From contig WBMW01005650.1 of NCBI GenBank assembly GCA_013396635.1, positions 4,109,647 to 4,173,646 on the forward strand: 64,000 nucleotides of DNA, given 5' to 3'. The DNA is from Penelope pileata (taxonomy: Eukaryota; Chordata; Aves; Galliformes; Cracidae). A model generated the notes under the pieces. It was not told the DNA's origin. It did no database searches and worked only from the letters and a program-made list of their open reading frames with translations. A program made the translations under genes and the position numbers. Positions 34,711 to 47,330 of the stretch are shown in pieces; position 1 is the stretch's first letter; every line of letters begins with the position of its first letter.

Positions 34711-37700
34711 ACCAGCTGAGAATCCGGCCCAGTTATGGACTGCACACACAAATGAAGCATTGTGTCTCAGAGCAGGAGCCAGAACAATAATAAACTCCAA
34801 AGAAGTAACTTATTATGCAAAATTTAATATCAACAATGTAATGACTTCATTTCTTAGAGCAGTCATGTGGAAAAAACTATGTTTGATTGTCATTGCCACA
34901 GGCTGGAGAACCAAGATGACTGATGCACTAAGAAAATAAGAGGCCCAAAGCAGTGTTAAATATATCTGGTTTTGTTTATTTTTCAGTCTTGGGTTACCTT
35001 CCTAAACCAGCCACATAATTAGATTCTTCAGACTTTTTGAGAGGTGATTTAAGGAGCGAAGCCCTACTTATGCAGGCATGAAGACTGTCTGCATCCAGTA
35101 ATCTACTTGGAAAGCAAATGCTCTCTGATCAGATGAATATGCAGGCAGCTGGCAGAGCAGGAAGTTTCAAAATCTGAGGAAACGTAGTGTCTTGTTATTT
35201 TAGCTAGAGATAGTGATCGGTAATAAAGACTTTTGTCTTTGCTAAATACATATATTGTGTTTCGTTCATTTCATAGATATAGGGGTTTCAGGCAGCTTTC
35301 TACTTCCCTGTATCTGCTAAGCAACCGACTTGTGCTTAACTTTTAAGAAGAAAATGCACAACTGCTAAGGTAACCACAAATCTCTCAGACTGTGAAATAT
35401 ACATATAAAAGAGATTTCCCACTATTCTAGATTTCAAATTCTTTTCACGTAGGCTATTGAAAGAGATGAAAATGGATAAATGTGTAGCCACCAATGGCGT
35501 CCGCCTCTCACTTTATAGAGAGCTACCATTTCATTAAGTTTGAAGGTTTTGAAATAATATAATCATAATGAAAGAAAGGAAATAAAACTCTCAGAAAGTT
35601 CTCAAAGGAGTATTAAAAGATGAGATTTGAATAAGACTGATCAAATGTTGGAATGGAAGATGCAGATAGGTCACAAGCCTTTGCTTTTTTGATTGCCCAT
35701 ATTGTCTCGAAACTGTTCAGCAGAACAAAGAGTTTTGTGGATGAAAGACTGGTGTGAAGAAACATGAATGTCAACTTGAGTTCTGAAAGACAGTCTGCTA
35801 ATGAAATATTCTAAAAGTCATTTTCAAGGTGGTGGAAAGTTCTCACTGATGTGCACCAATGCTTCTGATAAAAAGCATCAAATAGTTATGCAAGTATTGG
35901 CTTATAGGTTTGAGAAAATAAAGCAACGTTTGTTTGACTCCAAATGTTGCAGTCAGGTATTTAGTTTTTTATACTTTCATAGGATTAAAAGCAATAATCA
36001 CGATGCTTATTTAGGTTTCTAGTTTAACTAGTCAAAGCAATTCTGGATTAGTTAATTTTCAATATTATAAAATAGATTAATATCTAGTGCAAACTGTGTA
36101 GGCTGAAAATAAAGACAGATACTGAATGCATTCTCAACTCATGAAAAAAGGCACTATTTGTTTGTGCAATAAGTGTAATTTAAGACAAAACAGTAAATAA
36201 TACATTTGGCTGCTCCAAGTAGGATAGACTTGTGAATCTGACATTGTGTGATATTTAATAGCTTCCTCATAATAGGAGTTCATAACAGAGAAAGATCTAA
36301 AAGCAGTAAACATTTCCAACAGTTCTAGGCGAGCAGATCTAATTAAATTTTGGAATGTAAAAGCCTCTGAAGTAACGCTGTCAATTTCCATCTTCTGGCA
36401 TTTTCTAATGCATTTGAACTAGCTTCTAAAAGGATTGCTTTAAAAGCACTGAAGTTCATAAGGAGGAGGCCTACTTTACTTTCAGCACCCACTGATTTCA
36501 CCTTGGAAGCCTTGTTGTTAAACTGCTGAAGTAACCTTTATGTGAGCACGAATTGTCAGATCAGATACAGGTAAGATATTAAATACCCGAAGAGCAACTT
36601 AAGTAAAATTTTTGTGTTTACAACAAAATATTGAAGCAAGACGCAGTACTGCCTGTAGGTAACTAAACCCTATAAGTGACTTTTAGGAAGTTCCCTGTGT
36701 TTATCTCAGGGAAAGCCCACTTAGCCCAGTGTTTACATGGCTAAGGCACCTTTGTACTCAGCAATGCCTGCTTGCTCCTGACTGGGTTTCAGAAGCAAGC
36801 AGCTTGAGATTTTCTGAGGCACTCGAGCCTACTGGCAAATTCCAAGTATGCATAGTATAAAACACTACATCATAGAATTAAAAGCAATGATGCCTTCTTT
36901 GGCAAAGAAGAGGTCAAAGAGAGGTGGTTCATATTCAACCCAGTAATTAAAACACTCTCCAAGAAGTGGAGAGTTTCTGTCCGCGGCTGAAATCTTACAT
37001 TTATCACCTTCCAGAAAACCCTACTGACCAAGCTAAGGAGTGCATAAGAACAGGAGGGGGTCACTCCTGCTCCACCTTTTTTAAGCCATTTCACAGAGTA
37101 GGAAAGAAATCAAGTTTAAATGGGTCAGGAAGGATGCACAAAAAATATGATTCTTAACAGGTGAAGGTAAACAAGATGGCGAGATGTGCAGCTCCACTGT
37201 TATCCTCACCACATCTCAATGGCTAATGCTGAATAGCTGCCCAGTAGTTACTTGTCTTATCTTGAATCCTATCTCAACGCATCTAGCTCTTGCTGTGCAC
37301 TATACAAAGACCTCGTCATTTAAGAAAGAGCTCCGAGTTCAAAACCGACAGCTTCGCTTTAATTGCGATAATCTTCAAAATTTGCTTTAAGACTTAAACC
37401 CAGAACCATTTCTATTTTGCTAATGTCATAAATATATTTTCAGATTGTCATCAATATATAGTGCATCTCCTTGTTTGAGTTACAGCATGAGCTTTTATTC
37501 CTATGGTCAATATTTTCATTGGATTATGGTAGGGTATAGGTCCTTTGTTCCTACACAATTCAGCCAGGTTTCAAAAAAATAATATGTATTGTACATTAAT
37601 GGAATAAAAAGTCTGTACTTGCTTTTAACATGTATCCCTCTGGAAACAGGAAATAACTGCTTGTTATTGGCTGTTCTCCCTTATGATTTAAAAGAAGAAC

Positions 37701-38056
37701 TGTAGGAAGGCTCTGCTGAAAGGCCTTTGATTTTCTGTCAATGCAGTTTTGCCAGAATTTTAACCTAGGTCCCATAAGTGAAAGTAAAACATTAATCTGC
37801 TCAGTCAGTCAGTCCCTGGATAAAGCTTAGAAACTGAAAAAATGTTTACAAAGATATTATAACCCTTTGAGTACTTTAAAGAATGATAACAAAGCAACTA
37901 ATTCTCTGTTTAAAACTAGTTAAGATGCAACACTGTTGTTCTGAATCTAGATGAAAAAATGAAAGCCAAAAGATAAGTTACAGCTTACATTTTAATGTTA
38001 TTTAGCCTTTTCTTTTTCTTAAAATCATCCTGAGATAAAATGTTTAGCTCTATTTA
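34711..38056. other. AT-rich noncoding DNA, no gene seen
   Basis: No gene is supported. The CpG-enriched patch at 37278-37367 and the YY1-like CAAGATGGCG at 37172-37181 are the only departures from background. Frames of 60-101 codons here are unrecognisable. Confidence 0.6.
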
Positions 38057-38152
38057 AATGTGTGACACTATCCATCACAATTTTATAGTTGGACACATGA
38101 TAATGTATAATCTCAGCTTGCTGTCCACTTGTAAAAATGGGAATAGACTTCG
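38057..38152 (+). mobile_element. Possible MIR-like SINE core
   Basis: The stretch TCTCAGCTTGC...CACTTGTAAAAATGGGAATA (38111-38144) corresponds to the conserved core of MIR-type tRNA-derived SINEs in sense orientation (CTCAGTTTCCTCATCTGTAAAATGGG type), with a decayed TGTGTGACAC-like part just upstream (38058-38067). These SINEs predate the bird-mammal split, so high divergence is expected. Confidence 0.45.
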
Positions 38153-40169
38153 AGAAATAAGCAATTTCCCAACAGAAAATTGGAAATTCTGCCAACCAAT
38201 TCCAGGTGACCTGCCATCAATCAGTGTTAAATTCTCCCCAGCTATTGCTGAAGGGTATTGCCATTACTGACGGGCTTCACCTGGTGACTAATGGCTTATA
38301 ACAAACACATTCAAGAACTATAGAAATCCTAAGAATCTGTAATTGTCAGTTAAGTTCCAGCAAAGAGCTTCTCAGACAATTCAGAAAGAGAGATCTCTAT
38401 AACCTCAAAAGTACTTATTTTTATTATAATGTTGTTTTAAAAAAAAATCAGAATAACTTAATGCCATGAAACTAAATTAAATCAGATTGCAAACTAATTA
38501 TTTGTTACAGAATGCCGTAGTGTAGATTTATTTTGCCACATGCACCGAATATGTGCTAACGTGACAATTACTCCAAACACGGATTAAAATTCAACTTTCT
38601 AGAAAAACTTTGTCTGATTAATAATTATGATTAATATTTGAAGCATGCTGTTCTAGTGTAGCAGTTTCCTTCATTTGCCTGATTATATTTTTAAAATCAA
38701 ATATTCTATGATTTGGTTACCTGTGCAGCTGTGAACTACTTTACAGGTGAGAAACATGCTATAGACAAGGAATCTTGACTGTGTTCAAGAAGTATCAGAG
38801 AAGTACAGAGAAATGATGATGGATTTGTTACACAGAATTTCTAAGATCCTGAAATAGAGTTTTCTCAGTGTTCAAAAACCAGATCTGCCAAGATTTAAAA
38901 CTCTTTGTGAAGTACAGAAACTTTGATGTTCCACTGAACTTGCAGATTAAAAAAGTAAAATAACATGCAGTGGAAAATACTGCTGCAATCCAACCAGTCC
39001 TTACAAAGGCACTAATCCTGAGTTCAAACACTCACAAGCACCCTGGTTGTCAATGAGGTTGTAACAGAGATTCAGTGTAACAATTCTGCTTGCCTTATTT
39101 CTATGGGGCAACTCACAGAGGTAAAGAAAAGCACATATATGAATATTAAAAGGACAAATTTGTAAACCTGCAACAAGATGGGTAACTAATTATATGTTAG
39201 GGAAACAAGAGATAATAGTACCAGAAAATGCCTGCTTCTCTCTACATAAATCTGCTTCTTGCTGTGCTATGTTAGGATAATAATTGCGGGTTTCTAAGAT
39301 AGATACATTTTAATTCATGTTGAAAAGGTGTATTATAGTTGTAACACCTGTAGAACACTGGGTCACTCCCAACAATAAAGTAAATCAACAATGAGAAAGA
39401 TGAAAATACTTTGTATGCACTCAGTATGTGCTTTGTCCAAAAAGGTAGAAGATGAAGAACGCATAAAAGTGGAGGCAAATAGAAAAGAAACGGTCTTTAA
39501 ATCAATACTAACCTTTGAAATATGAATTATTCCGATGCCCTTCACCACGGCAGATAAAATGTAGACAGAAATCTCTACATGGCAGACACCTGACTTCCCC
39601 TGCATGTGTGTAAACTTACGGCACTTCATCCTGTATGGCACTGATGGTCTGGGAGTTCTAGTTCTGATCATAACTCATTGTGTTGCTATCTCTTGACCAA
39701 ATAACAGCGACAATGGCTGAACACTTGGCTTTCCTGAATTACTTATAAGTCACTGATAAGAATAAAAAACTTCCCACAGGCAGAGGAAAATCCTTTTACT
39801 TTCAATTGACGTCACCTGACTTATTTAGTCAGTTTGCCTGCTGTTGAGTATCTTAAGCATAGAAAAGTAAATTTTCATAAAAGCTGCAAATTTCTCAACA
39901 AATACAAGGCTTGGTACGACAGACACAAAGGTCTGATGCACTTTTTTTTTTCCTATTAATAAAAACACATTAGACTCAGACAGTTCAGTGCCAGTACTGG
40001 TTCCAGTAAGGGAAATACCAAGTGACTATTGGTTAAGAATACAGGACTGAAGAAATGCTAAGGTCTTCATGCCTCAAAGTCAGCATTTGATAAAAATCCT
40101 GTGAATAATCAGATTATCTTTGCAGTGTTTATTAACTTTCTCACTGCATCCCTCTGTCAGAAGTGTTAC
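38153..40169. other. AT-rich noncoding DNA, no gene seen
   Basis: No gene is supported. Positions 38480-38640 combine AT-rich homeodomain-like cores (GGATTAAAA, ATTAATAATTATGATTAAT) with several CpGs and are a weak conserved-element candidate. Overlapping minus-strand frames at 39272-39671 are unrecognisable. Confidence 0.6.
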
Positions 40170-40260
40170 TTGGCGCCATTTTACAGATAAGTTTAAAACA
40201 GAGGTGCTAAGTGGAAAAAGAATTAGTATCAAAGAGTGGGTTTCAGTCCCCTTGACATGC
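40170..40260 (-). mobile_element. Possible MIR-like SINE core
   Basis: CCATTTTACAGATAAG (40176-40191), then AAACAGAGGTGCTAAGT (40195-40213) and a GTGGGTTTCAGTCC end (40236-40249), follow the order of the complement of a MIR-type core. The core octamer block is well matched; the remainder is weak. Confidence 0.45.
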
Positions 40261-43200
40261 TGAGAAATTATACATGCCACTATCTCCATAGCTTACTGTG
40301 CTCACTCTGAGAGCTTAGTATCATTTGTAAAAGAAATCGGCTTAGATTTTCAAAGTAGAGACTTAAAATATCCTTAAATACTTAATGATAGATTGAAAGA
40401 TTAAGGAATACAAGTAGAAATATATTGAACAAAATAGCATCTAAGATATTAATTTAATTACAAAGTCTCCTCTAAGGGTTCAGTAACTGATCTGTAGTAG
40501 CATGGACGTAATTCCTCCCTTCAAGTTCAGAACAGAGAGGCAGCAGATGACATGATCTTCTATTATTCTTCAGATGTTTATCAGTGAACATTGTTTGCCT
40601 TATTTCATAGAACAATGGTCCTTCAAGTTCGGTATCTTGTCTTAAACACTTTCTGAGAGTACAGTCACTAATGGAATTCATTAAATATTTCAAACTGAAC
40701 AAATTAGTTTAAAAATTAGATTTCCCTTTGAAATCACATTTTCTCTTAAAATTTTTTTTAAAGATAATTTAAAAATTGTTTTGACTTGCTGAGTTAAAAC
40801 CCAGCACATCAGATACTAACTGAATGGTTCCCAGCAAACAGAGAAACACCCAGAAGTGTTTTCACTCTGTTCAGTAACTGCCCATAACATGTAATGGTAT
40901 TCATTATGTCATTGATACTTACAAATCATTTCTTTTGAAACTTTGACTTTGGTTATGTGGATCACTTTAAAACAAATTAAATGCACAGATTTCTCTGTTT
41001 TTTAAAAAAAGTTATTATTAACATATTTTAACTCACTGCAATTTTCAGCAGTCTTGAATTCCAGCCACTGAAGTTGCATAAGAAAATGAACCCTGAGTGA
41101 GTACAGTTGGATAAGTTCACTGATTACACTGGAAGAGAAAGGGTAAACAAGCTGATATTTCTATAGTTTTGAAAAGATTTAGAGCTGTAAGTAACATATT
41201 TGTGTATGAGAGGATACATGCAGGAGATAACCCTAAAAAAGGCCTTTCTTCTTACAAATAGTTGTACTAAATGCATGGGAACAACTCAGACAAACGTGTT
41301 CCAATGAGCAGGAATAAAAAGAGGCCTGTACATGCTGACTTCTGAAAGAAGGAAAAATAAGTAGATACTTTCGTAACACAGAGCTTTTCTACTGTAATAA
41401 AGAGTTGCTCTAGTAACCCAAAGACATAGCACTGCTTGTGATGAATACTAATTAGAACTGCTGAAGCCTGGAAGTACGTGTCCACTGTATGCTTTATGAA
41501 CCTCTTACAAAGCCTGTCAGGCTTCTCAGGCCTGTCCCATATTGTTCACACATTGTGTTCTAGCATCACCATCTGTGGTGCTTCAGAGCCATGACACACG
41601 GGAAGGAGAGAACGAGCATTACAGTTCACAAAGAAATATGTGCTATAGATTGTTTACAAAAATAAGCTTATATAAAAAAAAAACAAAACATGGGAAGTAA
41701 GTCATCTTACCCTTACAGTCTGGGAAGGAAAGATTTTTATCTGTCACATCTCATAATACATTGTGATAGAAATTATAGGCATACTTTAGCATTATATCAT
41801 GCAGCATTATGCCATTTCTGTAGTATCACAGATGCTACAGATGTTTCTGATATACCTTAGGACATATCTTAGGATATAATAGAGTTCAACTGAAATATTT
41901 TCCCAGGATATTATGCTATCAGGGAAATCTGTATTTCCTGGAGGGGTAAATTCTGACACCTGTATTGATGCTAAGCAAAACCTTACCTCATGAGATGTCT
42001 CACTGACTTAACAGACTTTGGAGAATTTTTTCTAATGGTTTTGGACCTGCAAGCAAGTCCCCACTTTAATATATGAAGGCTGTTTTCCAAATCCTTCCTC
42101 AGCTGACAATTTCCCCATCAAATGGTGATTAAAAAAAAAAACACCGCAGTATTACCAAGTGTGAAATAAGTGATTTTGTTGTCTTAAACACAAATAGTGA
42201 TGTGGTTATGCACTGTGTAAGGAAGATATTCCACTTCTTTGAAGAACACAGAAGAGCAAAAACACTAAGGTGGTTCTGATACGTTGTTACTCTCCAAGGA
42301 AATTTGGGAATTAGAACACTATTAAATGGAGCTACTTCATACCTTGTTTGCTTTTTCATTTCTTTGACAATGGAAACTGCTCGTGGGAAGATGACAGATG
42401 CTGGTCCCATGAGCATGTTAAGTGGCTCAACTCTGTCCTTGTGAATAGCTTGAGGCAACAAAAGTGAGAGACTGCAGTCTTCTAGCCTACTGCTTCTGTA
42501 GTAAGCATCTTGCAAGCCGTTAAAGCAAACTAGCAAACAACTCTATCATTCTTCATATACATGCAGGAACTTCTGTGATTCAGTAGCATTTCAAATATCA
42601 CAAAATGCTTGAAAGCGTAGATTATAATGACAAATATGCTTTTTGGCAACTTCTGTGTTTTGGATATACTAATAAGTTTGCTGTAACTTTCTTCTCCCAT
42701 CACTGCTATCAGCATCACTGCAGCTCATTTTCAACTTGCTAAAACCAGACATGATTTTACGAAGTCTCACTTTTTCAACAGACCCCTCTCTGTATATCAG
42801 CAGTCCGTGAGCTGGACATGCGGCACTTTCAAGATTCTGGACAAAAACCTGCAGTTACAAGTAGCAGTAAAGAGCGGGACTCTACAGTACCTGTTTTGAA
42901 TTGTATTTAGTAATGTCATTTACCAAGGACAACCCAATTTGTAAGAATTTGTAGTAAGAGGACACATAGTCCTGATGCAAGAAGAAATATAGAAGAAAGT
43001 CAAGACAGCATACAGAGAACAGCACTGTTTTAATACTTAAATATCAGAAGTTTTAGGAGTTATTAATTGAAAAAAAATGAACAGAATAGAAAGTTAGTGA
43101 ACTGAGAGGTATTCTCTGATCCATGGCTTGTTTCCTAATGGCATTCACTGCAGTCTTTCATTAAGCCACTTTCTATTCTCCTTGAGTAAAAGCTATGGAA

Positions 43201-46200
43201 TATTTTGTAAAGTTGCACCTTTTAAAGTCCAGAGAATAATCAGTGAAGCAAGATGCATCTTCTTCAGGAAGAGGAATTAAACTCACCCCATGCTCCATGA
43301 AGCCATCAACTCATGGCTGAACAACACATTGTAGAGTTGAACATAACGAGGCTGACTGCAACAACAAAAAGAAAATAATAATTCTACTGCATTCTGATAT
43401 AACACAGCTCCCTTTCCCCCTACAAAAAGGGTTCAGAAGAAAACTAGGAAATGGATTCAGCCATAGCAATCTCTTACAGTTCATGTTAATTAGCCAGTTT
43501 TTCTGTCAAAATGTATGCAGAGAAACACTCAACTGAGATTCTTTAGAGATTATCAGAAATGAATTGTATATACTGTTATAAACTGGTCTTTTTCACTGTA
43601 AATTATCATAACTCTAGAGAGCTAAATCATGGATATTTGATTGCTAAAATACTATTCTTAGAAGTGACCACTTATTAACTTTTCATTTGCAGTTTCATTA
43701 GTTGACTGTAACTCTTTAGCCTCAAAAGATCTATTACAAGAAGAATTCAACCTAACTTCTAAACAGTTACGATCAGATGTGGATGTTGAGTCTGATTATT
43801 TATTCATAATCCTGAATTTTGAGCATCTTTGTTTATTGCAAACTTAAACTGACCTAAGTCTCAGGATGAATCAGGCCCTAGATGTTCTCCCAGCCTTGTA
43901 TGTTTGAAACACTTGGAGGCTTACCACAAGAATAAGCTTAAGAGGAGGCAATAAAAATAATTTGGTAGACTGCAATAGAAATGGAGAAGCAAGAGTAAAT
44001 AAGAGAACTCCTTCAGATGTCTCTTAAGAGACGACCCTGCCAGCAAGAACCACTTTCCTGTACAGAAATCACTTTCTGCTCTGCAATTTATGTTTGGCAA
44101 TTTTTCTTCTCCTTTATTTGAAAATTGAAATTTCATAGTAGTTTATATCCTGCATTTTTAGGGATAAAGAAGAAAAAAGAACAACTAGAATATACTCATG
44201 AAGCACTGAAGAGGGAAGGTTGTTATCCCCATCTTTTATCTCTGGTGTGTTTTCCCAGGACCTTGACACAGATACCATCTTCCTACACTGTGGCTTCCTG
44301 GTACAGCTAGAACATAGGTTGTTATTGATCTATATCTCATTTTATATCAGTTAAGAAGATACAGTTTGTTCTGCGTCCTAATAGGCACCAGGCTGCAGAC
44401 TGTGAAAGGCAAGAGAGTTCTCATGATGAATCAGTACTTGTGACACAGATCTTCTAATCAGGCATTTAGTAATTTTGCTTTGCAGCTTGGAAAATGTCTT
44501 TCATTTAAATTCACCTCATAGGAGCTGTGTGTCAGGCAATTATTCTCTACCAGAAGATTTCAAAGTCCAAGCAAATTAAATGGGCTTCATTCTTAAAGTA
44601 ATACTGCCCTTAAAGCATCATTATCATTGTTAAGAAATAAGAAACCTGAAGTCACAAAGGCATCTGTTCTCTTCTGTGGATACAGGTGCAATTCCTATTA
44701 ATGTTATTGGCAATCAGATGTGCATATTTACAGATGTAATTTCTCTGGATGAATATCACACCTGAACACTCAAAATTCGGAAAGAATAGCACTGAAAAGG
44801 AGAACAGAGTTCCATCTTTAGAACACTGAGACTTCTGAATTCAATTCAAAACACGATGGCCTACAGCGATATTGGTTTTCAGTCTGCCCGTATGTTAGCT
44901 ATGCAGAATCGAGTTTTTCCAGGAGTGGACTCCTAAGGAAGAAAATAGCCTTGTCAAAATGTGCTATCAGTAAGCATTAGTTTTCCTTTGAGTCACTACT
45001 GGATACATTTTCTTGTGAAGTACACTAAAACCCCACGTGTTGCTAAATTTTAGTCTTTGATTACCTCCTCGCTGAAATGGAAAGTAAATAGTCGATTGTC
45101 ATGTAAATGTTCAAAAAACTTAATAATATATAAAATCAAGGTAGAACCATTGCCCAAAATATGGGCCATCTGGAAGCCTACAGAGGGATATGAAATATAA
45201 GTATATAGAAGTGTGGAGAATTACAGGCTGGCAGTTTACTTTTGCAAAGAACAACCATAGACAAGCTACCAACACAGACCTGGAAATCAGAACATGCAGC
45301 TTGCCTCAGAAAGAGGTGAAGACAAGTTTTTGACAAGAGAAGTACATTTTTAAAGTACTGCAGGAGAGATGAGGCACAAATCTTTTAAAACAGAACAGAT
45401 TCTACAGACAGATATTCTGAAATCCTTGAATTAGAAACTACTCTCCAAAGTAGCTTCACTAGCAATATCTTCCTACTTAAAGAATATAAAAACAATGCCC
45501 AGGTTTACCTGAGAGACTATAGAATTCCTGGGCCAGTTACTGGTGAAACAGATCTATGGCAACTGAAAGCTAACAACTGAAATCCAGCTTCTAATCATGT
45601 AAAATGTTACTAAAACACTACTTAAAAATGACAACATTTCTTCTGATCCCATAAAGAACCAATGCCATAATCAGACAGACCTTCAACATCACGACACTGT
45701 GTTACTGTCATCTTTTCTCGGTCAGGTTCACAAAAGCAATATGCTTGCAGCAGTTCCTGCTGAGAACATGCAAGTTGTTGGCTGTCACACACTTTAGTAG
45801 ATCTCTCTTCAATTTATCTCTGTTATTTCTATGCCCATCCTGTATTTTCTATTCAATAATGGCATACACAGATTGTATGATAATGCAGTCACTGTGACTA
45901 CGAAAACCTGTGATTGGTTAGACAGTGTAATAGCTTTGGCTCAGTAAATTCACTGATTGTTTTTTGGAGAGCAAGATTGTATGCTTTTTTGTTTTATAAA
46001 TTGTTTGCATTCTCAGCAAAAAGTAAAAAACTTGACATAGTCAGTTTACCAGTATTGTCACCTAATCATAATTTTTGAAATAATTTTTTCTAGTTTAACT
46101 AGTTAGCTAGTTTCAGCCCCAGTATGTAGCACCATCTATACTTTAATGTCACTAAACTGAAAAAGATAAGACAACAGACAAACACAAAGGTAGCTGAATA

Positions 46201-46269
46201 CTACTTTCATGGGACACAATATTTCCATAAGCACTTCAGTGTTCAGAGATCTAGAAAATATAATCTGGG
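40261..46269. other. AT-rich noncoding DNA, no gene seen
   Basis: The 135-codon minus-strand frame at 42129-42536 is the longest in the window. It has no recognisable domain and ends in a Phe run translated from a poly-A stretch (42131-42140), so I treat it as chance. Possible decayed halves of the palindromic repeat type lie near 41944-42020, 43850-43885 and 44680-44755, too weak to annotate singly. No RNA gene is seen. Confidence 0.6.
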
Positions 46270-46650
46270 AGGAAAGCTTGCAAGAAGGATTAAATCTAGA
46301 GAAAAAGAATACTGAAGGACAGCAATGCAGTAACTGTCTTCAAAAACCAAGAAGGAACATCTCATGAGGAGAAAAGGACACAATTATTCTCCATATGCAC
46401 ATGGAACAGGACAATAAATGATGGGCTTAAATTGCAACAAAGCAAACGACTGAAACTAAGGAAAATACCATTCTCACAAAAAGAGCCAGTAAAGTACCAG
46501 ATTGAACAACATGGCCAAGCAGTGCAGCCTCTAACATTGCACATTTAAAAACAGATTACATGAGCTACCACCAGAGCTGTTAGACAGAGCTAATCTTACG
46601 TTGGGAAGGCATAATGCACAAGCTGACCACTTTATACTCCTTCCATACCC
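46270..46650 (+). mobile_element. Ancient CR1/L3-type LINE 3' end
   Basis: In sense orientation the segment contains AACTGTCTTCAAAAACCAAG (46331-46350), an ACAATTATTCTCCATATGCA block (46380-46400), GATGGGCTTAAATTGCAACAAAG (46420-46442), an ACTAAGGAAAATACCATTCTC block (46455-46475), CACATTTAAAAACAGATTACATGAGC (46539-46565) and a GGCATAATGCACAAGC...TATACTCCTTCCAT end (46607-46646). This is the order of the last part of ORF2 and the 3' end of old CR1/L3 LINEs. It is too decayed to code. Confidence 0.75.
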
Positions 46651-47257
46651 GTTTTCTGCTGTTGCTGTTTTCCACTACGCCCAGGAGTAATGAAGTTCCC
46701 AAGTTCCAAATTTCCAAAGATATGGAGGAACACGTAAGAAATTCCTCTTTCTACTTGTTGGTACTTAAAAACTTTCAAAACGATCTAGACCATTTTAAAA
46801 GCAGATTGTCCACTAGTAGTAGGCTAAGTAGTAATAAAAAACGTATTCCCAGTGTCTACAGCGTTTAATGACGGTTCTTGGGTAGAGGTACTGTCCTAAC
46901 TACAGGAGAGGTCAAACCATTAGAATAGAACCATTCTTGTTCATTAAGTTAAAAGCAATAGGAACAGTTCATTAAATGGGGAGCTTATTGCCAGAATTTA
47001 ATCCAGAATAAAAGGAATTCCAAACTTGAATACCTATACTGTGTTTTTCTGTCTCTCATGCTTTCAAAAACAGTTAGCAAAAGATACAGCTAAATATAAG
47101 CAAATAGATTCAAATAATCTGTTCAAATATTTTCTGTAAATACCTTCTTTGTGCAGTATGCCAGAGTCAGCTCCTGAGCATATGTTTTATCTTTAACTGC
47201 TGTTAGAGACTACGACGAAACTTTTGCAGGGCAGGTTATCTGCCTATCATACTTTCA
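46651..47257. other. AT-rich noncoding DNA, no gene seen
   Basis: No supported gene. ACTGCTGTTAGAGACTA near 47196-47212 resembles the opening motif of the LINE tail that follows at 47258. Confidence 0.55.
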
Positions 47258-47330
47258 CAGCAGCTACTGTCAGAGACTAGGCACCGGATTAGCTAGATTT
47301 TGGGTCAGATGGCAGTTTTTATGTTCCTGA
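47258..47330 (+). mobile_element. Ancient LINE 3' end (CR1/L3 clade)
   Basis: The order CAGCTACTGTCAGAGACTAG, CACCGGATTAGCTAGATTTTGGGTCAGAT and GGCAGTTTTTATGTTCCTG matches the 3' end of an old sauropsid LINE family whose copies read CACTGTCAGAGACAGG...GGCTAGATGGACC...GGTCTGACCC...TTCTTATGTTC. The match is to a tail only. The exact subfamily is not determined. Confidence 0.65.

Noticed and set aside
42129..42536. 135-codon minus-strand open frame, the longest in the window
   Set aside because: No recognisable domain, terminal Phe run translated from a poly-A tract, and a length not surprising for the longest of six frames over 64 kb.
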